Assembly (NCBI GenBank): GCA_928212115.1
Contig: CAKMRJ010005523.1
Location: 137,607,578 to 137,671,577, forward strand
Source: Lactuca virosa
Taxonomy: Eukaryota; Streptophyta; Magnoliopsida; Asterales; Asteraceae
Direction: 5' to 3'
DNA length: 64,000 nucleotides
Below are positions 23,079 to 34,591 of the stretch, piece after piece (position 1 is the stretch's first letter; each line of letters opens with the position of its first letter). The notes beneath the pieces are model-generated. The model made no database searches and had not been told where the DNA came from. It worked only from the letters and a program-made list of their open reading frames with translations. A program made the position numbers and the translations under genes.

Positions 23079-24213
23079 TCCGAGTTTAGAATTTCACAGA
23101 CTCGGCGAATCGATTTTGTGCATCTAAGTGACTCCATGTATTAACATAAAACAAGGCAACAAAACACATAGCAGATAACAACATCACGATAAAAACATAA
23201 AGCATTTCCATTAATAATAATTGTTTTTAATACATAAAAATCTGCCCAAAAAGGCATACAGTACATGGGGAAACATATGATTCGACAGCATAACGACCCT
23301 ATGAGTAGTGTAATCACTTAAACATATGGTCGATAGTACATAGAGTAAAACATAAAAGAAAATCATAACGATAGTACATGAACAGGTGCTAACTAAAATG
23401 AGATGGGTCTGTCAACAATATCATATGCTGAAATGTCGTGCGACAAGATCAGCCATCGCGGCCATCTCTCTGAATACTTCGTCTCTCTTTGTGCTCGACC
23501 TGAACAGCTCGGGCCTCTGTCGCTAAAAGTTGTTGCCGAAGAGTGGCAACCTCCTCCTCTAGGGAGTGAGTCCTATCTACGGAATCCCGTGGCGCTGTGG
23601 AGTGATCATGTACTGTCTCGGAAGTGGGAGGTTCACTAGGTACTTCATTCGTATCTCCACCCTCCTCTGTGACCTCATCGGAGTCCTCAAACTCATAGTC
23701 CGTCTCCACGTATTCTTCGGGCCCGACACCAGGGGCTGCCTCCACCACGGGGTCTTCCTCAGTTACTCCGTGGGCCACTAGGTTCTGGTAGAAAAGAACG
23801 CCCTGATGTGCTCCATCCTTGGCGACTGCGCGAGAAACTGGGGGCGAGAAGAGTGTAAGGGGAGTGTGTATATAAAGTTTCAAAATACTCCTATAGTATT
23901 TTAATTATTGGTGTTTGAGTTCCTGAGAAGTTTTGGATACGAGGTAAGTTTGTAGGTCAATTTCCCGCCATGATTACCCCCAAACACATGTTGGTCATAT
24001 TTTGAATAAATATAGTTGATCAGGCTATATTTACCCCCAATATGACTACATAACTGCCCGGGTTTAACCACAGTGTACCATTTCCTCCAGAGACTTTTAG
24101 TGGTATAGTTTTAATGTATGCCTAGGTATGCATTTTATTCAGAGTGTTTTATTCCCATTGTATTTATAGTTGCATATCAAGTATGATTAGATATGCCAGT
24201 TCACTATAAACAA
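23079..24213 (-). other. GypB leader between PBS and gag
   Basis: A 1.1-kb leader. Its central part carries an open frame on the minus strand (23449-23904), annotated separately. The rest is AT-rich and shows nothing coding. Confidence 0.75.
23449..23904 (-). CDS. Extra open frame in GypB leader: acidic region plus coiled coil
   Basis: An open frame of about 150 codons on the minus strand, upstream of gag and in the same direction. It has no ATG; the first near-cognate codon is TTG at 23881-23883. The middle is strongly acidic (ETDYEFEDSDEVTEEGGD). The C-terminal part (SLEEEVATLRQQLLATEARA) has heptad-like leucine spacing and looks like a short coiled coil. I do not recognise a family. It could be a relic of an extended gag N-terminus, an accessory frame, or a captured host fragment. 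Its composition is less AT-rich than the flanking leader, which favours real past coding use. Confidence 0.45.
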   Translation of the reverse strand, partial: LKYYRSILKLYIHTPLTLFSPPVSRAVAKDGAHQGVLFYQNLVAHGVTEEDPVVEAAPGVGPEEYVETDYEFEDSDEVTEEGGDTNEVPSEPPTSETVHDHSTAPRDSVDRTHSLEEEVATLRQQLLATEARAVQVEHKERRSIQRDGRDG

Positions 24214-24226
24214 TGCTCTGATACCA
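24214..24226 (-). other. GypB primer binding site
   Basis: TGGTATCAGAGCA on the minus strand, three bases from the LTR end; initiator Met-tRNA type. Confidence 0.9.
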
Positions 24227-24229
24227 ATA

Positions 24230-27217
24230 TGTCACACGCCCGAACCAGACGGCGGAAACGTCCGGGGGCTTGCACGTGACTCCATCTTGTAATATCATCA
24301 CAACTGTATATAATTGAAAAAAGACAACATCATCATCATGCATATCAAATACAACCAGCATTGTTTACATCAAGTACAATATTACATGTTCAAAATATTT
24401 AATGTATGTTGATAAAAAAATATAACAAATTCCACCATTTCCTGCTGACCTTTCTTCTTAACGATTCCCTGAGAATACAAGTTATTTTGAAAAACATCAA
24501 CATATATAATGTTGGTGAGTTCATAAGCATATTTGAATGAAAAGTTTTGAATTTTTGTAAACACCAAAAAATCCGATATTTTCTGAGAATGGTTTGAACG
24601 TGATGTATCAAAATCAAGTATTAATGCATGTGTGTTTCCTGTATTTGGATTGTATAAAAATGTAATCCAGATAAAACCTTGTATTTTCCTATAGTACGTA
24701 AAAGATATTGTTTAACGGTTATTACCCCAGAAAATCCGATATTTTCTATTTATAAAAGTGTTGTGGTCTCAACCCCAAGACCGAATGACAGTATATGTAT
24801 GTTTTTATATCCATAAGATTTTATAGGTATTCTATAAAATTATGTTGGAGAGAATTTCTAAGTGATCCGTTTTAACCATACTTGATTTTTGACAAGTTCG
24901 CCTGTCGTGGCGTTCTTAGGCGCCGGTTTGATTGCCGGTAAGGTTTGTCACCCTATACTGGCCTAGTCTAGTTGTAGCGAACAGCTCAGGTGTGGGGAGT
25001 CACCCCGTATAGATCTATACACAAACTCTCGCTCTCCCTCCAGGAGACTCTGGTTATAACTACATGCTACGATCATACACTCTAAAGGTGTCAATCGACA
25101 AGTCTCACTAGATCATTTATTGTTTTCACACGAGTATTGATTTTCTCCATGTATAATGTTTTCGTATATATAGTTAAGATTTGCAAAGCCCAGAAGATAG
25201 GTATATGAATGTATAAGGCCCAACCGACATGTAATGGAGAAGCTATGGCCCACTAAGCATGTGATGTTTAAACTGGGCCCAATAAGCATGTTAATGGGTC
25301 ACAAAGGCCCAATTTTACATGTGATAGACATATTAGGCCCAACAAATATGTAATTGGGCCACAAATGCCCAAGTAGACATGTAATGAATATGTTAGGCCT
25401 AATATCAAGAAATTCACGTTTATGGTCTAAATATATATATATACGTGAATTTTTTTGACTCATTTTTTATAGAACTTGACATTTTTGGCCCAAAATACAT
25501 AAAATATTATTTTCGGCTTATTATTGTAAGGATTTACATTTTCAGCCCATTTTTAAATAAAATGACACTTTTCGACTCAAGTTTTATAAAAATGACGTTT
25601 TCGGCCCATGATTATAAAAATTTACATTTTTATCTCAATTTTCATAGAAATTACGTTTTTGGCCCAAGTTTTGGAAATATTTGCATTTTTAGCCTAAATC
25701 CAAATAATGTGGCATTTTCAACCCATAAAACCGTAAGTTTCACATTTTAGCCTCAAACTTGTGTAAAATAACAATTTAATCCATGAAAATCGGAATTTTT
25801 ACAACTTTGGCCCACTAAAACCGAAAGCCCATTTTTAATGCCCAATATACATAAATTTGCATTTTTGGCCCTTTTATTCCCAAGAATATCATAAAACTCA
25901 TTTTTGTATAAAAGTGACTCTTTTAGTCCATGTAAAACCGTAAATGCCAAGAAAGTCTTATCTTTTTGGTTATTTGTCAAAAATGGTCCTTTTTCAAGAT
26001 TTTGTTTAGTTTCTTGTGAATCTTCACATGTTTAACATATCTATCCTTATAGTAAGTTGTATAGAGTGTTGTAGTTCCCAAATATTGTCTAGATCTATGT
26101 AGTTCTTTACACAATCACAACATACACTTAGAAAACACACATAAACATGCACAAATACATAGATCTAACACATAGCAACTTGTATTCTCCCCCAAAAACA
26201 AAGTAAAACCAAAATCAAAGGGGTATGAACTCACTTTGGGGTTTGGATTCGGTTTGATGAAGAGATTGAAGAAGATCTCGGCTTTAGCAAGCCTCTTGAA
26301 GAGGTTTTCGAACATGGATGGTTCTAAGAAACATGATCCACAAAAATATGGGTGTAAGAGGAGTGATTTAAGTGTAAAGATGTGGTAATTCAAATTAGGT
26401 TTGCAAAATCTTACCTAGGATGATGATCTTGATGAAAAATCCTCTTGAAGACACCCACAAACTTGCGAAAATATGGAGGAGATGGACGACTTCTTAGAGA
26501 GAGTTTGAAGTAGTTTGAAATGAGAAAAGGAGGTGGGTTGGGGGGAGTCTCGGCCGAGACCAATAAGAGAAGAGAGAGTGAGAGAGAGATGTTGAGGTGA
26601 TGTTTGCATGGAAGCCCACCATGCAAACATGAGGTGTCACAAGCACAAAATCTTCCCTTTTCCCCTCTTTTTTTACACATATATGCAAAAATATCTCTAT
26701 TGGGCCGAGATTTGGGACAAAGGAATAAGAATGAAATGATTTGGGCCCAACCTTGGCCTTGTTCGAATTTTAAGAAGTATATCCACATTTTTCGGCCCAT
26801 TGGACCTTTATGACGGTTCACGGCCCAATATGGTAAAAAGGAATGGGTTTATGGCCCATTAGGGTTAATTAAATCATTTATGACCCATCATGACCCATTG
26901 GAGGTAGAATGAATCATTCTAGGCCCAAATGGCCCAAAATGTTATAGATTGATGAATTGGATCCAATTAGAACCCAATTAGGGTTTCTTGGGCCCAATAT
27001 AGTCGAATTGATGATTTATTGGTCCCTTAGGCCCAATAAGAGAATCCTAGTCCATAATGAACTTGAACATGGATTCCTAGGACTTCTAACCCTTATTTGA
27101 ACATATGGGATGTATTTGAATGAGCATAGAGTATAATATTCACTTAGAGTACAAGTTTTTACAATGGAAGATGTTTACATGAGAATAGAACTTCCTAGCA
27201 AAATGCCAGTTGTGACA
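24230..27217 (-). repeat. GypB 5' LTR (2,988 bp)
   Basis: On the minus strand it starts TGTCACAACTGG (27217) and ends GGGCGTGTGACA (24230). It has a segment related to GypA's LTR near 24950-25080 and a block of degenerate repeats rich in GGCCCAA at about 25190-25990. It also has several TTGGGCC motifs at 26700-27050. Open frames within it are low-complexity by-products. Confidence 0.9.
25190..25990. repeat. Degenerate short-period repeats with GGCCCAA motif
   Basis: Units of roughly 35-50 bases recur, each with a form of TTTACATTTTTGGCCCAA or a related GGGCCCAATA block. Divergence is high. This block lies in the middle of the GypB LTR and accounts for the frame at 25445-25750, which I do not call a gene. 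Confidence 0.65.
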
Positions 27218-27409
27218 AATACTAATTAAATAATATGATTTCTCAATTAATATATTATACTTATAATATATTAATAAATCATAAATAACCTTATTCTCAA
27301 AAGTCCATCCTATCAAATTGCACTAGTGAAGGCAACCCAAAAGGACCATGCTACAATCGGGTCAAGTACATCCCAATTATAGTTATGGGCTTAGACACCT
27401 AATCCAACA
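27218..27409 (-). repeat. CopC 3' LTR, partial
   Basis: It matches 34398-34591 with about three differences by eye. The remaining part was displaced by the GypB insertion. Confidence 0.9.
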
Positions 27410-27423
27410 GTCTCCCACTTGGA
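27410..27423 (-). other. CopC polypurine tract
   Basis: TCCAAGTGGGAGAC on the minus strand next to the LTR. Confidence 0.83.
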
Positions 27424-28272
27424 TAAGTCTAATAACTATAATTGCCAATGCAACTTCAAAATCCGATTACCAATCGTAACTCTCAAAAGCCGATGTCGAA
27501 CTCTGACCCAGTCAGTGACGCGTCCTTTAGATAAGGGATCATATATTCCTCTGTTGTCAAGATATCTATGCGGACAAATACATGGAACATAGTCATACTT
27601 ATTGTCCTGCAATTCGTTTCCCGATTTCCGATTCGTCTGACATAGAACATAACTAAACACATCAATTTAGTTCTGACCGGGCCCGACACATAGTCAAAAC
27701 ATAATCATCGAGGGACCCAAGATATCGCTTTTAATCCTCTAAGGATAAAAGGAACAGATAACCTTTGACATTATATGATTGTACTAACTACTCATCAAAT
27801 CATGCACAACGACACGTTTTATAACATCAAGTTACTGATGCGTTTTCATGCCATCAATGCACAACCAACTCGTAGTCAACAACTCATATATCTTGGTTTG
27901 AAGATTATATGATATTATCGTCTCACAATTACTCGTGATAAATTCCATGAAGTAATTCAGGTGAGCGCGGGTTAAATCCAATACTCAAATCTTATTTCAG
28001 GAGCACTCACGAATGGTGTAGAAAACTTTTGCTATGCCTACACCTTAGACAATCTACAGACCAACTCATGACAGTCTAGCCACATTACCTACTTCCAAAG
28101 TATGATCAACTGTGGATGGTTTGAATAATCTTATTATTCTGGAAGTCAAAACATGCAAAGTGAAACAATAGTAAATAATTGAACAAGACAGTATCTTTAC
28201 TTATAAATAAAACTCCGTTTATTTAATCATCAAATGTCAATTACAATTTAGCTATTACAAGTTTCTATTTAT
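27424..28272 (-). other. CopC 3' untranslated region
   Basis: Non-coding, aligned by eye with the 3' regions of CopB, CopD and CopE (TTGAAGATTATATGATATTA and similar blocks). Confidence 0.7.
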
Positions 28273-31200
28273 CTAAATACTAAAACTAATATCATCTATT
28301 AGCCCAATGCCCCTTGCATGTTGCAAGTGCTTAACCCTAGTCAGTGCCTTTGTAACGAGATCTGTTGGGTTGTCCTCTAACGATATCCTCTTTACCACAA
28401 GGTGTCCTTCTTCTACTTGATGTCTTATGAAGTGGTACTCTCTGTCAATATGCCTGGATCTACCATGATCTCTCGGTTCCTTGGTTAAGGCAACCGCCCC
28501 TTCATTATTGCAGACAATCTCCACAGGCTCCTTTATGGATGTTATGACACCAAGGTCTCCGATGAAGTTTTTCAACCATATCACCTCCTTCGATGTTTTG
28601 CTTGCTGCTATGTACTCTGATTCGCACGTTGAATCAGCTACAGTCTCCTGCTTGGAACTTTTCCATGTTACTGCTCCTTCATTCAGGGTAAATACCCAGC
28701 CCGACTAAGAGCGGAAATTATCTCTATCGGTTTGAAAGCTGGCGTCACTATACCCTGTCACTCTTAAGTCATCACTCCCACCGAGGGTAAGGACCCAGTC
28801 CTTAGTCCTCCACACGTACTTAAGAATGTTCTTAACCGTAGTCCAATGAGCTTTACCAGGATTCCCTTGATATCTGTTGACCATGCTCAAAGCAAAGGCC
28901 ACATCAGGGCGAGTACAATTCATAGCATAGATGATCAAGCGAACTGCGGAAGCATATGGTATTCGACTCATCTCTACTATCTCAGCCTCTGTACTCGGAC
29001 TCTGAGTCTTACTCGGTTTGGCATTTCCTTGGATAGGTAAGTCATCTTTATTGGAGTTCTCCATGCTGAAACGGTTCAACACCTTGTCCAAGTAGGTACT
29101 TTGACTAAGTCCTATTAGTCTTTTACTCCTATTTCTCAATATCCTTATCCCTAGGATGTAAGCAGCTTCCCCAAGGTCCTTCATAGTGAAACACTTCCCA
29201 AGCCAGGACTCAACCTCCTGCAAGGTTGGGATGTCATTTCCGATGAGTAGTATGTCATCCACGTATAACACCAGAAAGCTAATTGTACTCCCACTAGCCT
29301 TGACATACACACAGGACTCATCCTCGCTTCTCGAAAATCCAAACTCTTTAACTTTCTCATCGAAACAAATATTCCATCTGCGAGATGCTTGTTTCAATCC
29401 ATAAATGGATTTTTAAAGCTTACACACTCTATTAGGGTACTTTGCATTGACAAAACCCTCTGGCTGACTCATATAAACATCTTCAGCCAACTTTCCATTA
29501 AGGAAAGCGGTTTTGGCATCCATTTGCCATATTTCATAATCATGAAATACAGCTATGGATAGCATAACCCTTATAGATTTAATATTCGCTACTGGTGAGA
29601 AGGTCTCATAATAGTCAACTCCATGAGTTTGAGTAAAGCCCTTCGCAACCAGTCGTGCCTTATATGTGTGTACTTTCCATCCATGTCGGTCTTCTTCTTG
29701 AAGATCCATTTGCACCCGAGTGTCTTACGACCCGATACATTGTCAACCAAGTTCCAAACTTGATTGTCATATATGGACTGAATCTCGATGTCCATAGCCT
29801 CTTTCCATTTTGCATACTTGGGGCCTGCCATGGCTTCCTTGTAGTTTTTAGGTTCATCCAGGTTTACCAGTGTGCTATCACTGATAAATGTATCACCTTC
29901 AGCTGTTATATGAAAACCATATAACACAGGTGGAATACTAACTCTACTGGAACGCCTCAGAGGTACGGGCTGGTCAATTGGTTCAACAGGAGTTTCCTCC
30001 TCAGGTTGAGTGCTAGTGTTTGGGGTTCCTTCATCGCTTAACTCTTGAAGATCTTCAAGGTCAATTTGCCTCCCACTATCCCCTTGGCCTATGAGTTCTC
30101 TCTCGCGAAAGACTCATCTCCTCGCAACGAAGACAAGATTGTCACTGGGTCTATAGAAGAGATATCCAAAGGATTTTTGTGGGTAGCCGATGAAAATACA
30201 TCGCTCACTCCGAGGTTCGAGCTTGTCGTGAGTCTCTTTTCTCACAAAAGCCTCACAACCCCAAACTTTGATGTGATCCAACGAGGGAACCTTCCCTGTC
30301 CACATCTCGTGAGGTGTTTTGGAAACCTGTTTGGTAGGGACTAGATTAAGGATATGGGTGGCAGTCTCTAGGTCATACCCCCAGAATGAGATAGGTAACG
30401 AAGCTCGACTCATCATGGAACGAACCATGTCTAGCAAGGTTCGATTGCTCCTTTCAGCCACACCATTAAGTTGTGGTGTCCTAGGTGGCGTCAATTGTGA
30501 AACAATTCCACATTCCTTAAGATAGTCTAGGAACTCAATACTGAGATACTCTCCTCCTCGATCGGATCGTAGCATCTTTATTTTCCTGCCTAATTGATTC
30601 TCCACTTCTTGCTTAAACTCCTTGAACTTTTCAAAAGTTTCCGACTTATGCTTGATGAAGTAGATATAGTCATACCTACTGTAATCATCAGTGAAAGTCA
30701 CATAGAAGCGATTAGCATCCCTTGTGGCGGTTTTGAATGGTCCACACACATCAGTGTGTATGAGATCTAATAGACCTTCACCCCTTTCACAAGTACCAGT
30801 GAAGGGTGACTTGGTCATCTTTCCAAGTAAACAAGATTCAAAAGTTTCATCCGACTTCAAGTTGAATGACTCCAAGACTCCATCCTTTTGGAGTTGGGTT
30901 ATGCGCTTCTAGTTGACATGTCGAAGACGACAATGCCACAAGCATGCCTTATCCAAAACATTGGACGAGTCAATATTCAACACATTATTTCCTAAGTTAT
31001 CTACAACCATCACAGTTTCATATATACCATTACAAGGTAATGCTTCAAAATAAAATACACCATTATAATAAGCATTAATACTACCTTGTTTATTCAAATT
31101 GTGAAAGGAAATAATATTTCTCGCCATATCGGCCGAGTAACAACAATTATTCAAATCTAAATTTAAACCATTACTAAGCAATAAAGAATAAACTCCAATT

Positions 31201-31380
31201 TTGGTTACAGGCGACACTTTCCTATTTCCCATGATTAAGTTTATCTTCCCGTGCTCCACATCCCTACTTCCTTTTAGTCCCTGCAAATCAGAACAAATGT
31301 GAAATCCACAACCTGTATCAAGGACCCAAGAATTAGCATGTGATGAGTTATTAGATTGAATAGTGTAAATACCTGCAAAG
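28273..31380 (-). pseudogene. pol: CopC pol with nonsense codons
   Basis: The protease DTG is at 31311-31319, followed by a pre-integrase piece (LWHCRLRHVN). Next comes integrase (HTDVCGPF, RSDRGGEYLSIEF, NGVAERSNRTLLDM), RT with YVDD at 29254-29265, and RNase H to the end IDDISFSI. Breaks are mainly stops: TAG at 30909-30911, TGA at 30114-30116, TAA at 29413-29415 and TAG at 28705-28707. One base is lost near 29683. CopC has aged mostly by substitution, unlike CopB and CopE. It is the same protein family as CopB, CopD and CopE. Confidence 0.9.
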
Positions 31381-32279
31381 GAGGGCTTGGTCTTGCCATC
31401 CTTTATGTCCTGCAAGTACTTGGGGCAGCTTCGTTTCCAGTGCCCTCTTTCATAACAGTGGAAGCACTCTGCATCCTTCGTATTGGAAGAGGGATTAGCA
31501 GAACCAACTTTGGTCCCACTGGAAGAGGATCCATCAAGAGACTTTCCCTTGCGGCTCTTGTAGGGAGCCTTCCTCTTCTTTCCCTTCCCATATCCAATTG
31601 CCAGAACAGGGGCAGAAGTAGTAGTAGTAGGAGTAGACACAACCGACTTGCCTTTCAAGTTTCTTTCTGCAGTTCTTAGAAGGCCTTGAAGCTTGCTAAG
31701 AGTGACCTCCTCCTTTTTCATATGATAGGTCATACGAAACTGATCATAACAAGAAGGTAAAGAGTGTAGAATAATATCTATGGCCAACTCTTCATCAAAA
31801 TTGACATTCAATTTAAGCAAGCGGCCCACAAATCTCTGCATCTTTTGCAAGTGGGCCGTGATGGGTTCTCCATCCTTCATTTTGGTTGTGATCATGGGGG
31901 CAATGATCTTATACCTATCCTATCGAGCACTTTGATGGTATCTTTCCATCAAATCTTGATACATTTCAAAAGGATAGTAGTCCTCATAGGACTTCTGCAA
32001 CTCAACAGTCATGGTAGCAATCATTAGACACGACACCTTTGTCGCATCCCTTTCATGAGTAGTATGTTCAGCAATCTGTTCGGGAGTAGCAGTGGTGACA
32101 TCAATCTCCTTATGCTCTTTATCTAGGACATATTCTTTGTCCTCATAGCAAATAACCATTCGGATGTTTCGAATCCAATCATTGAAGTTCGAGCCATCGA
32201 AAATGACCCTCCCACATAGCTTCATGAGGGAGAAAGAGCTTGAAGGGATTGGGTTGGAAGCATTGTTTGGGATAGACAT
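31380..32279 (-). pseudogene. gag: CopC gag with zinc knuckle and one nonsense codon
   Basis: ATG 32277-32279 begins MSIPNNASNPIPSSSFSLMK, a variant of the family start. Gag body motifs FDGSNFNDWIRNIRM and LQKSYEDYYPFE are clear. A TAG at 31920-31922 splits it. The zinc knuckle (CFHCYERGHWKRSC) is at 31425-31466. Confidence 0.9.
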
Positions 32280-33059
32280 CTGAAAAAGAAGAAGAACAAA
32301 GTTTAAATTAGATGATAATCCTTAATATTAAACCCAAATGAAATACTCAGGCTAGGACCCAACACAATATTCTACAATTGCGAAAATGGATGTTGTAATC
32401 CAATTGTAAAATATTTGAAGGTAGGTAAATGACGATTTACCAATTTCCACCATAAAAAACGAAATAGATTCTTAAGTTTTAATTGGATTGAAATTCCTAA
32501 ATCCTTTGAGATTAATTGAACTTTTCAATGGCATGTTTAAATCTCGATTGTGCCCTTCAAGTTTGTGACTGGGATGCCGAGGATCACAAACAAGGTGTGA
32601 ATAACCATGCAAATTAGCTTGGTACACCTAGTATTACAAATCACCTAATCAATGTGCCAGTTAACCACACACGCTCCATTGATCTATGATTAACATCAAG
32701 CTACCCTTTGCCACACATTGTCAGTCCCAAATTAGTGTGCCGGTTAACCACACACGCTCCACTAACGACTTAACAAGGTGCAAAGTGTAATTTCATGCAT
32801 TAGCACCATTTTCACATTTTCCTAAAGTAACTAAGATTGGGAATTTAATAAAACTTTAGTTACTTTATATTTATCATTATACTTTTAACGAGAATTAATG
32901 TCCTATCCTACCCGTTCGGCTAACGACCCTCTACCAGTCAAGGAAGCAGTGGGTGAGAGTGGACACCCATTAAACCACCATTTCATAGGCAGTAACCTTA
33001 TACCCCCTTATAGACCGGCTTCGTGAATGAGGCCTACTAACGGTAAGACTGACTTGTCT

Positions 33060-33076
33060 TATATATATACTTGTCT

Positions 33077-33126
<50 letters not shown>
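33060..33126. repeat. (AT)n microsatellite in CopC leader
   Basis: Two AT runs separated by ACTTGTCTT. Same leader position as the AT tracts of CopB, CopD and CopE. Confidence 0.9.
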
Positions 33127-33634
33127 TGTTAAACTTATAATATTATAAAGTATAAGGGTTGAATTTTAACTTTTAAAACTCTAGTGTTTGGAATTAAAGT
33201 TACATTAGTGAGACTTTATAAATTTCCAAAACTTGAGGGCAAGTTTTGAAACTTGTCAAAACTCTTCATTTCTATAACTTATGAGTTTAATTTGATTTTA
33301 ATGGATGAGACCTTTCATTTTTCATAACTTGAGGAAAAATTATGGAGGTCATTAAAAGCATTAAGATCAACATTTTAACTAACATAAATTATCAAGTAAT
33401 TTATCTATGATCTAATAAACACATAAGTCAAGATAATTCACATCAACAATTTTAAGAAATTAGCTTAATCATATAAACTAATACAAATCTTGAAATTTTG
33501 ACAATTATCTTTTAATTGGATGAATATGATCATTACCATATCAATAAAACATATTATATGTTTCAAAAAACAGTTAGTGGTAATGATCATAATCCAATTC
33601 TGGCCAACAACTCGAAGTTCTGCACCCAGAGCCA

Positions 33635-33725
33635 TCAACTCGGCGAGTGCAAGAACATGACTCGTAGAGTTGGTCATTTACTGAGTGGACTCATCGAGTT
33701 AACCAGTGGACTCGGCGAGTTCATC
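33635..33725. repeat. Cluster of ACTCG-N-CGAGT palindromes in CopC leader
   Basis: Four imperfect to perfect copies: AACTCGGCGAGTGC, GACTCGTAGAGTTGG, GACTCATCGAGTT and GACTCGGCGAGTTC, spaced by roughly 20-30 bases. Confidence 0.85.
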
Positions 33726-33800
33726 AGTTAGAGGCCAGAAAATCGATTTTTTCAACTTTGGAAAGCAATAAGCATCAAGTATAACAGAAAACAATCCTAG

Positions 33801-33812
33801 GCTCTGATACCA
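33801..33812 (-). other. CopC primer binding site
   Basis: TGGTATCAGAGC on the minus strand, one base from the LTR. Confidence 0.9.
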
Positions 33813-33813
33813 C

Positions 33814-34591
33814 TGTTGGGTTTTGAGCACTATAACACTCTTATGGTGCACATGCAACCCTAGATGCTTTGGATCTATGTTTTCTCTAATTATACATGCA
33901 TTTTCAGTTTTCCAAAGCATACATCCTAACTAGCATACAAATTGACAATTGAACAATACAACTAGTTAGATAACTTACCTCTTAGTAGGACTTGTAGTTC
34001 TTGGCCTTTGAAAGCTTGAGCACCTCAAGTGCGATGCCTTTAATGTGTCACAAACATCAAATGCAAGAGGAGGCTTGATAGAATAAGTTACTTAGCACAA
34101 AAACTATATCACTCTCCTAGAATGATGGTGTCACCGATTTTGGTTCTAGGGAGATCATTTCATAGTATAGCAAATGCTAGGGTTACACCTTGCAAACCCT
34201 AATGACCTTTCATATTACTTAGGCTCCATGGGTTAAACCTCCATGGACTATCCATAGACTATCTCATTGGTTTATCCCATCCTAAATAACCATGGATCAT
34301 TAGCCCGCACTATAAGAATCATTGATTTACATAATCAATCCCCACATATTTAATTAGTCTCTTTTGATCACAAAATTAATTCCAAATTAATTCTTGATCA
34401 ATACTAATTAGATAATATGATTTCTCAATTAATATATTATACTTATAATATATTAATAAATCATAAATAACCTTACTCTCAAAAGTCCATCCTATCAAAT
34501 TGCACTGGTGAAGGCAACCCAAAAGGACCATGCTACAATCGGGTCAAGTACATCCCAATTATAGTTATGGGCTTAGACACCTAATCCAACA
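33814..34591 (-). repeat. CopC 5' LTR (778 bp)
   Basis: On the minus strand it starts TGTTGGATTAGG and ends AACCCAACA. It is clearly related to but distinct from the LTRs of CopB, CopD and CopE, and its TATA region is degenerate. Confidence 0.93.

Larger units (their letters stand above)
17701..27217 (-). mobile_element. GypB: Ty3/gypsy chromodomain element
   Basis: Minus-strand element: 5' LTR 24230-27217, PBS 24214-24226, leader with an extra open frame, gag-pol 23036-18435, PPT near 18383-18400, and the first 682 bp of the 3' LTR (17701-18382). The rest of the 3' LTR is cut off at 17700, where the GypA LTR ends. On the right GypB sits in the 3' LTR of CopC after AATAC (27218-27222). Long LTRs (about 3 kb), a chromodomain-like end of pol and the gag type fit the Tekay lineage; the lineage name is inferred from memory. 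Confidence 0.9.
32280..33800 (-). other. CopC leader with conserved hairpins
   Basis: Candidate hairpins in minus-strand sense: 32365-32417, 32424-32441, 32648-32683 and 32732-32765. AT microsatellite at 33060-33126. A cluster of ACTCGGCGAGT palindromes lies at 33640-33725, close to the PBS. No supported coding frame. Confidence 0.78.
27218..34591 (-). mobile_element. CopC: Ty1/copia element, 3' LTR cut by GypB
   Basis: Minus strand: 5' LTR 33814-34591, PBS 33801-33812, leader to 32280, gag-pol 32279-28273, PPT 27410-27423 and the first 192 bp of the 3' LTR (27218-27409). GypB entered that LTR at AATAC; the rest of the LTR should lie left of the window. The LTR right end is followed by AATAT (34592-34596), whose partner is also outside. 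Confidence 0.92.

Noticed and set aside
25445..25750. A 101-codon open frame on the plus strand
   Set aside because: It is a by-product of degenerate AT-rich repeats in the GypB LTR; the peptide is low-complexity and repeats with the DNA period.
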